Positions 50,859 to 57,746 of a stretch of 64,000 nt of DNA are shown piece by piece; position 1 is the stretch's first letter; every line of letters starts with the position of its first letter. Source of the stretch: Halarchaeum grantii. Its GTDB lineage: Archaea > Halobacteriota > Halobacteria > Halobacteriales > Halobacteriaceae. The translations under genes and the position numbers were made by a program. The stretch is from positions 620,001 through 684,000 of the forward strand of contig NZ_BMPF01000001.1 in NCBI RefSeq assembly GCF_014647455.2. Direction: 5' to 3'. Under the pieces are notes generated by a model. The model had not been told where the DNA came from, made no database searches, and saw only the letters and a program-made list of their open reading frames with translations.

Positions 50859-50911
50859 ATCCCTGAATAGATCATCGCGCACTTGTACCTATGGGAACAG
50901 TTCCGTGCCGC

Positions 50912-51913
50912 TCAGATGTTCGAGTAGAAGACCTTGCCACGGCCCGTCCCGCTCGACGCGATGAGACCGTAGTGCTCCTCGAGGGCACGCAGATACTTCC
51001 GACGGGTCCGACTCGCGACTGGATCCGAGCGCTGCTGCTTGTAGCGAGCTCGGAGGTCACTGGCTGAGATCCGGCCGGACTGTGCGATGAGTTCGAAGAG
51101 GATGCGTTTCTCGGTGGAGAGTTCGGCGACGCGCTGCTCGTTGATCACGTCGCGGGCCTCACCGACGACGCCATCGACGACGTCGACGGTGATGTAGCGG
51201 CCATCATTCGTCTCGACGTGGCGGGCGGCCCGCCGGAGGAGCGCGATCCCGTAGCGTGCGTCGCCGGTCGCGATGTCGGCGATGTGGTCGAGGACGTCGT
51301 CGCGGACCATACCGGGGCGGAGTGCGGCTTTCACGCGCGAGCGCAGAATGTCGACCATCTCGTCGTGGCCGTACGGCCGCAACTCCACGCGGCACGCTCC
51401 CCGTAGACGACTCTGGAGGCGACCGTCGAGGCGGGCGAAGAAGTCGTCCTCGTCGAGCGTGACCAAGACGAGCGTGACGTTCGGAATTTCGTAGAGGGAC
51501 ATGAGGACATCGTGATCGGCGAGGACGTCAACCTCGTCGAGGATGGCGACGAACTGCTCGTCCAGGTCGCGGAGTCGATTCAGGAAGCGACTCGGCGCAG
51601 TGCCGTCCTGTCGGAGATCGTGGCCGAGCTCGGCGTCGCGAAGAAGCCGGTGGAGAACGGCGGACTTCCCGGAGTCGCTGATGCAGTTCACGTAACCCCA
51701 ACGAATCGACGCCTCGCGGTCGAGTTGTCGGAGTACGTAGCGCGTCGTCGTCGTTTTCCCGGCGCCACTCGGACCGAAGACGAACAGGTCCTCACCAGCA
51801 TGACCGCCGACCAGGGGTTCGAGCGCGGCGGTCATCTGGTTGATCTGCCCCTCCCGATGATGCAGGTCACGCGGGACGTAGGCATCCTCCAGTGCTCGGA
51901 GGTTGGTGATCAT
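50912..51913 (-). CDS. orc: Orc1/Cdc6 replication initiator
   Basis: A 333-residue AAA+ protein. Walker A GPSGAGKTTTTRYV is near residue 47, Walker B FVAILDEVDVL near 120; DARYGIALLRRAARH is sensor-2-like and a winged-helix domain occupies the last ~80 residues. It should bind an origin next to its own gene and load the helicase. The ATG at 51913 has TCATATCC about 26 bases upstream; the frame extends further but not with a promoter. Divergent from the third integrase. Confidence 0.88.
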   Translation of the reverse strand: MITNLRALEDAYVPRDLHHREGQINQMTAALEPLVGGHAGEDLFVFGPSGAGKTTTTRYVLRQLDREASIRWGYVNCISDSGKSAVLHRLLRDAELGHDLRQDGTAPSRFLNRLRDLDEQFVAILDEVDVLADHDVLMSLYEIPNVTLVLVTLDEDDFFARLDGRLQSRLRGACRVELRPYGHDEMVDILRSRVKAALRPGMVRDDVLDHIADIATGDARYGIALLRRAARHVETNDGRYITVDVVDGVVGEARDVINEQRVAELSTEKRILFELIAQSGRISASDLRARYKQQRSDPVASRTRRKYLRALEEHYGLIASSGTGRGKVFYSNI

Positions 51914-52044
51914 ACTCGCTTCGAGTTTGCGATAGGATATGAAAGCTCGCAGAGTGGAGTGAAAGTGGATTGCCGAATGTTCGACTCTACTAATAGAAGC
52001 GAACATTGAAGCCCTACGCGGCCGAGTCTGTTTATATACTACCC
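51914..52044. promoter_or_regulatory. Orc1-integrase intergenic region with CGAACATT repeats; origin or operator candidate
   Basis: AATGTTCG (51976-51983) and CGAACATT (52000-52007) form an inverted pair, and a third copy, CGAACATT, is at 52073-52080 inside the integrase gene. The region also holds the Orc1 TATA (about 51935-51942) and TTTATATACT (52031-52040). AT-rich tracts next to an Orc1 gene are typical of haloarchaeal origins. Confidence 0.48.
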
Positions 52045-52668
52045 ATGCCTCCGACCGCCACCCCTGCAAACTCGAACATTCAGAAGTGTTGGCTGAAGCC
52101 CGAGCAGGTCGAAGCCATGCGTGACGCTGCACACGAAGGCCGCCACGGTACCCGCGACGACGCCATCGTCACCACACTCTACGATACCGGCCTCCGCCGC
52201 GCCGAACTCGCGCAGGTGAATCGCGATATGCTCGACCTCGACGATGAGCAGTTACGTATCCCGGCGAGCATCCAGAAGGACTACCCAAACGACAACACGC
52301 CGAGCGCCGCGACGTTCGCCCTCGACCCGAGCGGCGACCTCCGAACCGTTCGGACCCTCCGCATCTACCTCCAGTCACGCGACGACGACAGTCCCGCACT
52401 CTTTCCGAGTCGCAAGAGTGACCGCCTCACCGGGAAGGCCATCAACGACGTCGTGAAGCGTCTTGCCGAGCGTGCCGACATTCGGCCGCACTCGTACGCT
52501 GGCCGAGGTGATCCGAGCGACGTGACGGCACACACGCTCCGACACAGTGTAGCATGGCGGATGCTCCGGGACGGGCGGGACAACACGCTCTACGACGTCC
52601 GAAACCGGCTTCGGCACGCCACGATTCTCACTACAGAAAGAGAGTACGATCACTTCGAGACCATCTGA
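52045..52668 (+). CDS. Short tyrosine recombinase, catalytic domain only
   Basis: A 207-residue XerC/D-like recombinase without a SAM-like core-binding domain. Catalytic residues: Arg in TGLRRAELAQ, His-x-x-Arg in AHTLRHSVAW, and Tyr in TTEREYDHFET; the second His box, normally LGH, reads LRHAT. A strong TATA box at 52031-52040 is too close for the ATG at 52045 to be read from it, so a later start or another promoter may be used. It is divergent from Orc1 and may resolve element dimers (inference). Confidence 0.75.
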   Translation: MPPTATPANSNIQKCWLKPEQVEAMRDAAHEGRHGTRDDAIVTTLYDTGLRRAELAQVNRDMLDLDDEQLRIPASIQKDYPNDNTPSAATFALDPSGDLRTVRTLRIYLQSRDDDSPALFPSRKSDRLTGKAINDVVKRLAERADIRPHSYAGRGDPSDVTAHTLRHSVAWRMLRDGRDNTLYDVRNRLRHATILTTEREYDHFETI

Positions 52669-52676
52669 CCGAGGAC

Positions 52677-52952
52677 TCAGTCGAGTTCGAGTTCGACGCG
52701 GTGGTGGTCGTCGTCTAAAAGCAGTTGCATGGCGGCTCGCTGGACGGCATCGGCCTCGAGGAGATCGGGAACGTCCCCCTCTCCGTTGACGTTGACGAGC
52801 CGCACCAAGAACTGGCCACGCCCGAGTCGGTCGACGACACATTGCTGCTCGAATCCCGAGGGAAAGTCGTCCTCGATGATGCCGTCTCGACGGAGATCTG
52901 ATTTCGGGAGCGTGACCTGCCCGCTCTTGTTGTGCACTTGTAGGGACTGCAT
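52677..52952 (-). CDS. AbrB/SpoVT-like small protein
   Basis: A 91-residue protein with VHNKSGQVTLPKSDLRRDGI at the N-terminus, an AbrB-like strand and turn, and an acidic C-terminus (LLLDDDHHRVELELD). I chose the Met at 52952 because CTTTACTA lies about 29 bases upstream; another ATG lies nine bases earlier. It converges on the short recombinase. Confidence 0.5.
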   Translation of the reverse strand: MQSLQVHNKSGQVTLPKSDLRRDGIIEDDFPSGFEQQCVVDRLGRGQFLVRLVNVNGEGDVPDLLEADAVQRAAMQLLLDDDHHRVELELD

Positions 52953-53059
52953 AGTCGTCATGTCGTCAGCGAGCTAGTAAAGCGTTCCTCGTGCACACGT
53001 TGTGGACACGCGGTATGTGCGTGGTGTGTGTTCTGCGGGGGTGTTTGAGGGTCTGACGT

Positions 53060-53257
53060 GTGGATGTAGGCGTCCGTCGCGACGGCGACGGAGTGCCAAT
53101 CATGGCGACCAGACACCAACGGCCGTCCTCGCCGGACGGTTCGCACTCGTTTTTGGAGGCATCGCTTAGCGACCGGTCTGTCGCGACGACCGTCGAGGTG
53201 CGTGACGTCGCGCGACTCGACGACGCAGTGAGCGCACTCGTCGGAGGGATGCCGTGA
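53060..53257 (+). CDS. Small protein at the head of the membrane operon
   Basis: A 65-residue protein of unknown type (ending DAVSALVGGMP). GTG 53060 is tentative; ATG 53102 is possible. Its stop overlaps the next start (GTGA), which ties it to the rightward operon that runs to the edge of the window. Confidence 0.42.
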   Translation: MDVGVRRDGDGVPIMATRHQRPSSPDGSHSFLEASLSDRSVATTVEVRDVARLDDAVSALVGGMP

Positions 53258-53367
53258 CCGATCACGTCGACGAGGCGCAGGCTCGGCGCGCTCGACTCGA
53301 AGACGTCGCCCGTGACCGGCGAGAGACGGAACTCCAGCAGAAGGAGGAGGTCCATGACTGGCGCTGA
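53254..53367 (+). CDS. Small charged coiled peptide
   Basis: A 37-residue charged helix (RRARLEDVARDRRETELQQK). Start overlaps the previous stop, and its end overlaps the next gene by 14 bases. Credible because of this coupling, but without known function. Confidence 0.4.
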   Translation: MTDHVDEAQARRARLEDVARDRRETELQQKEEVHDWR

Positions 53368-53785
53368 CAGCGGTGAGGTATCCGTTCGTCAGGACGGGCA
53401 GGTGACGGTCCTCGATGCGCCCGAGCTGGATGGCGCAGTTCGCATCGATCTCGACTACGAGAGTGCACCTCACGTTCGTGTACCTGCGGATACGGAGGTG
53501 TCGTTCAGCTCTCCGGATGGGGAGCTATCCACCGACGGTGGCGAGTTGTGGTCAGAGTACGGCGCGCGCCGCATCAAGTCGCGCGGCTGGGCGCTTCGCG
53601 AAGACCACGCGGCTGTCGCCCTCGCGGCCGGCGTCTTCGGTCTCGTCGGTGGCGGCACGCTTCTCCCGAGCTCGGGGAGCGAGTTCATGGCCGGCCTACT
53701 CCTGCTCGTTCTCGGCGGCGCAGCGGCGTACGTCGGCGCTCGGTCGAAGTGGTCGGGGACGGCCGTGGAGGCCGACGATGAGTGA
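53354..53785 (+). CDS. Two-span membrane protein
   Basis: A 143-residue protein with a beta-rich soluble N-terminus (1-80) and two membrane segments at about 86-104 and 110-128. The acidic tail overlaps the next gene by eight bases. Not recognised. Confidence 0.58.
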   Translation: MTGADSGEVSVRQDGQVTVLDAPELDGAVRIDLDYESAPHVRVPADTEVSFSSPDGELSTDGGELWSEYGARRIKSRGWALREDHAAVALAAGVFGLVGGGTLLPSSGSEFMAGLLLLVLGGAAAYVGARSKWSGTAVEADDE

Positions 53786-54035
53786 CGCTCGCGCGGAGCT
53801 GGTCGCAGCGTCGATCCTCCTCGCGGCAGCAGTCGTGAGCGCGACGCTGATCGGCGTCTTCCTCTTCGACTCGGTGCTGATCGCTGGCGCGCTCGGCGTC
53901 GTCATGCCGACCGTGTTCGCCGCTGGCGTGTCGGTATCGCGGATCCGCGAATCGAGTCCCGCAGCGAGCGGAGTCCCAGAAGCTCAGACAGACATGACGG
54001 ACACACACGCGGACGACGGAGGCATCGCGGAATGA
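53778..54035 (+). CDS. Small two-span membrane protein
   Basis: An 85-residue protein with membrane segments at about 9-29 and 33-52 and a polar acidic tail. Overlaps both neighbours (four bases with the next gene, ATGA). Confidence 0.55.
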   Translation: MSDARAELVAASILLAAAVVSATLIGVFLFDSVLIAGALGVVMPTVFAAGVSVSRIRESSPAASGVPEAQTDMTDTHADDGGIAE

Positions 54036-55471
54036 AACTGAACATCGGTGGCGGTCGTGGCTTCGGGCTCTTTCTGGCGGCGCTCATGGTGTTGAGCGTC
54101 GGCGTTGGAGCCGTCTCGGCGGCCAACTCGGCGGTCAACTACGACGCGGACGCGACGCAGTCCCAGCACTATCGCGGTGACGTGACGATCGCGACGTACC
54201 AGATGGACTGGTCGGGGCTCCAGTACGAGGACGACAGCGGTGAGGTCGTGGAGTTCCCCGGCTCGGTGAACGAGAGTGCGGACAACCCGTACTCGTATCT
54301 GCCGACGCGTGCGGTCGTGTCGGACTTCGGGGCGTTCCCGCACGCGAAGGAGAACGTGAGCGCGCTTGAGGCGTCGGAGTGGTCGACGTCGGGCGCGAGC
54401 GTCACGAACACGCAGCCGGCGTCCGATGTCGACGCGGTGGAGATGTCGCTCGCGTCGGGTGACTCGGCGACGTACTCGAACTTCTCGATCACCTCGGACG
54501 AGGCGAAGAAGACGCTCTTCGCGGCGTTCGACGTGAACTCGCTGTCGAGTGACGCGACGGTGGAACTCCGTGTGAACGACACGGACGGCGACATGAAGGT
54601 CGCGGAGATCAACGCGTCGCGCTCGAGTGGCGAGGACTGGATGGCTGGCGAGACGGGCGACGGGTTCGTCTTCCAGCGCCAGCTCGGCCAGATGGACACG
54701 GTGACGGCGTCCGGGAGTGACGGGACGTTCGACGACATCGAGAGCGTCGAGGTCGTCGCGACGTCCGGGAGCGCGGACATCACGTGGACGGGCCTGAACC
54801 TCGACAAGACCGGGACGTACGTTCTCGGTGAGCGGCTCGCAGACACGGACGACGACGACGAGCTCGAGACGGAGACGATCACCGAGCACAAGACACCGGG
54901 CGCGATCTCGGTGACGTCACTCGACACGCTCGGGGACGTCTTCGGCGACGCGACGCTGCACGGGCTGACGGTCGACTTCGTCCAGAGCGCGGAGTCACTG
55001 CCGAGCGCGGACGTGAACGTCACGTTCTCGAACGCCGAGAGCTACCCGAGCTTCGACGTCACGGTGGACCTCTACTACCGGATGTCGCTCCGGTCCGCGT
55101 ACGACCTGGGCTACTCGAACCTCGATCTCGTTGCGGAGCAGGCGCTTCCGGAGTCGCGCTACCAGACGGCCGAGTACGCCGAGGGTGCGGGTGACGTGGA
55201 CTTCACGGACGCGTCGTACGCGTCTATCTCGTCACTCGGGAACGCCGGCGACACGGTCGTCATCGACTCGACGATCCAGCCGGGGCAGACCAGCGACGTG
55301 CACTGGCGCTACCTCGTGACGTCGTCCGAGAAGTCCGGGATCCAGAGCGTCGGCGGTATCATGGGTCCGACGGGCGGGTCCGGTGGCATCGTGAGCTTCC
55401 TGATCTCGCTCCCGGGGATGGCCGTGTCGGCGCTCCTCGGGCTGCTCGGCGTCCGCTGGGCACGGGGGTGA
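54032..55471 (+). CDS. Secreted, C-terminally anchored surface protein
   Basis: A 479-residue protein with a signal peptide (cleavage about VGAVSA/ANSA, residue 30), a large beta-rich ectodomain with sequons and few cysteines, a Gly-rich stalk (GIMGPTGGSGG) and a C-terminal membrane segment ending RWARG. The layout is like a viral spike or S-layer-anchored protein, but I see no similarity to the spike-like protein of element A. It is the first of three large exported proteins of the operon. Confidence 0.62.
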   Translation: MKLNIGGGRGFGLFLAALMVLSVGVGAVSAANSAVNYDADATQSQHYRGDVTIATYQMDWSGLQYEDDSGEVVEFPGSVNESADNPYSYLPTRAVVSDFGAFPHAKENVSALEASEWSTSGASVTNTQPASDVDAVEMSLASGDSATYSNFSITSDEAKKTLFAAFDVNSLSSDATVELRVNDTDGDMKVAEINASRSSGEDWMAGETGDGFVFQRQLGQMDTVTASGSDGTFDDIESVEVVATSGSADITWTGLNLDKTGTYVLGERLADTDDDDELETETITEHKTPGAISVTSLDTLGDVFGDATLHGLTVDFVQSAESLPSADVNVTFSNAESYPSFDVTVDLYYRMSLRSAYDLGYSNLDLVAEQALPESRYQTAEYAEGAGDVDFTDASYASISSLGNAGDTVVIDSTIQPGQTSDVHWRYLVTSSEKSGIQSVGGIMGPTGGSGGIVSFLISLPGMAVSALLGLLGVRWARG

Positions 55472-55477
55472 CTCCCT

Positions 55478-55918
55478 GTGTCATCGAGCGATGAGCTGAG
55501 CGGAGCGGAGTACTACCTCGATCGCGCTCGTGGGACGTCGCTGACGAACCTCGCGAAGCGCGGCGTCGGGGGATGGCTGCTCGCACTCGCCGGCGCGGGA
55601 ATCACGGGCATGCAGTCGATGCTCCAGCTCCTGCTGACGCCGGTGGAGCTGCTCACCGATCTGATGGCGGCGTCGGTGAATGCGTTCTTCCTCGAGCCGT
55701 TCGGCATCGTCATCGCGGGAGCCTCGGCGTCCGCAGAAGGCGCGCGCCAGTTCGGGATCTTCGGGTTGATCGTCGCCGTGTTGATCGTGCTCGCTTCGTT
55801 CTGGATCGTGATCCAGTACATCAACCAGCAGGACACCACGGACGTCCCGATTCCGGGCCTCACGGTGGACGTGATTCCGTTCGTCGGTGTCGACGAAGAG
55901 GTCGACGCGGAGGACTGA
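55478..55918 (+). CDS. Small membrane protein with amphipathic region
   Basis: A 146-residue protein with hydrophobic segments near 27-50, 55-75 and 93-113 and an acidic tail. An amphipathic stretch (PVELLTDLMAASVNAFFLEP) precedes a long membrane helix, a layout repeated in the two following genes. Start GTG 55478, six bases after the previous stop. Confidence 0.55.
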   Translation: MSSSDELSGAEYYLDRARGTSLTNLAKRGVGGWLLALAGAGITGMQSMLQLLLTPVELLTDLMAASVNAFFLEPFGIVIAGASASAEGARQFGIFGLIVAVLIVLASFWIVIQYINQQDTTDVPIPGLTVDVIPFVGVDEEVDAED

Positions 55919-55958
55919 CAGATGAGCCGAGATCGCAGATCGACCAGGAGGGCCGCCG

Positions 55959-56390
55959 ATGGCGGATAGCTCGTACACGTACGGGTCCGGTGGCGGCGAC
56001 GAAGGCGGCGGTGACCCGTACGATGACGGCGTTGAGGCGCGCCTCCCGGGCGGTGCGAACGGGATCGCGCGAACGCTGAAGAGCATCTTGGCCTCGGGTT
56101 CGTGGAGCGATCTCGGCGGCGCGGTGATCGGCGGCCTGCTCTACCAGCTCTGGGCCGGCGTGATCAACCTCCCGCTGGCGCTCGGTGACGCGGTCGGCGC
56201 GCTCGTGTCGCCGGTGACCGATGGCCTGTCGGCCGGCGTCGGTTCGATCGGGTCGACGCTCGTCTCGGAGGCGGAGGCCGTGTGGACTCCGCTCGATGCC
56301 GGGATATTCGGTCTCCCGCTGAACGCCGCGATCCTGATCGTCGCGATGTGGGTCGCGGTGCGCGGCTACCGGGTGATCCAGGATGGTTGA
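55959..56390 (+). CDS. Small membrane protein with amphipathic region
   Basis: A 143-residue protein: a Gly-rich N-terminus (SSYTYGSGGGDEGGGD), a hydrophobic helix near 50-65, an amphipathic stretch (LGDAVGALVSPVTDGLS) and a final membrane segment near 118-137. Overlaps the next gene by eight bases. Confidence 0.55.
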   Translation: MADSSYTYGSGGGDEGGGDPYDDGVEARLPGGANGIARTLKSILASGSWSDLGGAVIGGLLYQLWAGVINLPLALGDAVGALVSPVTDGLSAGVGSIGSTLVSEAEAVWTPLDAGIFGLPLNAAILIVAMWVAVRGYRVIQDG

Positions 56391-56904
56391 TCCGGGAGAC
56401 GTCACCCCGAACGGCGGGAACGAGAGCGATGGCGGTAACGTGCTGCCGTCGTGGCTCACGGACAACGCAGGCACGCTGAAGGACTTCGCGAAGAACCCAG
56501 CTGGGTTCCTTCGGAAGTTCATCATCGGCTCGTTCATCGCCGGTCTCGGGTGGCTGCTGCGTCCGATCTTTGACGCGATCCAGCTCGTCTTTCTCGGGTC
56601 TGAGCCGTCGACGTTCGCGGCGCCGGGAGAGGTTCTCGGGCTCGCGGACCTGCCGGTCGCGCTCGCGGGACTGTTCGGCGACGCGGTCGGCTCGACGGTT
56701 CGGGTGGCCCTCGAGGCAGTCGCGTCGATCATCGGATCGGTCGTGCCGCAGGGGTCCGGCCCGCTCGGCGGGCTCGTACTGACGGTCGTGTTCGTGGTGC
56801 TCGCGGTCGCGGCCGTGCGGATCGGGGTGCCGTTGCTGCGCGCCGGCCTCGAGGCGGTGCCGGTCGTCGGCGGCCCGCTGAGCACACTACTCGGAAAGCT
56901 ATGA
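56383..56904 (+). CDS. Small membrane protein with amphipathic region
   Basis: A 173-residue protein with hydrophobic helices near 44-66, 82-100 and 126-146, and an amphipathic VALAGLFGDAVGSTVRVALE stretch that resembles the two genes before it. Ends GPLSTLLGKL; overlaps the next ATG (ATGA). Confidence 0.55.
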   Translation: MVDPGDVTPNGGNESDGGNVLPSWLTDNAGTLKDFAKNPAGFLRKFIIGSFIAGLGWLLRPIFDAIQLVFLGSEPSTFAAPGEVLGLADLPVALAGLFGDAVGSTVRVALEAVASIIGSVVPQGSGPLGGLVLTVVFVVLAVAAVRIGVPLLRAGLEAVPVVGGPLSTLLGKL

Positions 56905-57191
56905 ACTGGAAAAAGACACTCACGCACCCGGCGAGCGTGGTCGCTGGCGCGCTCGGCGTCGTCGGCATCGCGGTGAAGCCGACGGTGATCACGGCCGTCT
57001 TCGCGGCGGTCTGGGCGCAAGCGGGAACGATCTTCACGGCGACGTCGCTGACGGCGTTCTCGATCGTCCCGAATCTGCCGTCGCTGGCCGGCTTCCAGCC
57101 GGTCGCTATCGGCGTTGCGCTCGTGAGCGGCGCGGTGTACCTCGTGAAGCTGGGAGATCGCGTGATCGACGAGTTCGAGAGGAGACTATGA
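56901..57191 (+). CDS. Small three-span membrane protein
   Basis: A 96-residue protein that is hydrophobic nearly throughout, with about three membrane segments and a short charged end DRVIDEFERRL. Part of the coupled series. Confidence 0.52.
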   Translation: MNWKKTLTHPASVVAGALGVVGIAVKPTVITAVFAAVWAQAGTIFTATSLTAFSIVPNLPSLAGFQPVAIGVALVSGAVYLVKLGDRVIDEFERRL

Positions 57192-57247
57192 ACGGAGAGC
57201 AATCGGTACGGCGGCTGTATCGGGCGGTGAATGGAGGTGGACGGTAG
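57188..57247 (+). CDS. 19-residue basic peptide, coupling frame
   Basis: A frame of 19 codons rich in Arg and Asn. ATG overlaps the preceding stop (ATGA) and the TAG overlaps the next GTG. It may only re-initiate ribosomes; a functional peptide is uncertain. Confidence 0.28.
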   Translation: MNGEQSVRRLYRAVNGGGR

Positions 57248-57660
57248 TGCCGTCGATGGTCGTCTGGGCGGCCCTCGGCGTTCTGGCGACGTTCGTCGCG
57301 GCGAGCTTCGTGTGGGACTACCTGCGCGAGGATCGCGAGCTGGAGGACGCTGCGACCCGGACGGGAGAGCGTGCCCAGCGAACGGTCAAGGGCGCGGCGA
57401 AGGGGTCGCGTCTCGCCGTCGTCGGGCTTGCCGGCCTCGGCGCGTCGGTCGCGGCGGAGATGCTCCAGTTCGCCGGAGAGCTGAACGCCGTCCTCGGAGG
57501 TGCGCCGGTGCTGATCGGGCACCTGATCTTCGGGATGGCGACGTTCGCTGGCCTGAAAGGCCTGATTCCGTTCGACGTGGAGACGATGGGGTTCGTCTTC
57601 ATCTTCGTGACGGCGATCGCGCTGATCCTGCGCTACGGAAGCGCGGGGGAGGGCTCCTGA
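57247..57660 (+). CDS. Membrane protein with single N-terminal and two C-terminal spans
   Basis: A 137-residue protein: membrane segment about 5-22, a charged loop (DYLREDRELEDAATRTGERA), then hydrophobic segments near 55-75, 88-105 and 113-131. GTG 57247 overlaps the previous stop; ATG 57256 is the alternative. Confidence 0.52.
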   Translation: MPSMVVWAALGVLATFVAASFVWDYLREDRELEDAATRTGERAQRTVKGAAKGSRLAVVGLAGLGASVAAEMLQFAGELNAVLGGAPVLIGHLIFGMATFAGLKGLIPFDVETMGFVFIFVTAIALILRYGSAGEGS

Positions 57661-57746
57661 TGCGGCGGCGACGCGAGGGATCGACCGCTAACGGTCCGCG
57701 GGCGGTCTCCCGCGGATTCGCCTCCGGTTCTGGGGGATGCTCATGA
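57660..57746 (+). CDS. 28-residue basic peptide, coupling frame
   Basis: A 28-codon Arg/Gly/Ser-rich frame whose ATG shares a base with the preceding TGA and whose TGA overlaps the ATG of the 977-residue protein (ATGA). It bridges an otherwise empty gap, so it probably exists for translational coupling. Confidence 0.33.
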   Translation: MRRRREGSTANGPRAVSRGFASGSGGCS

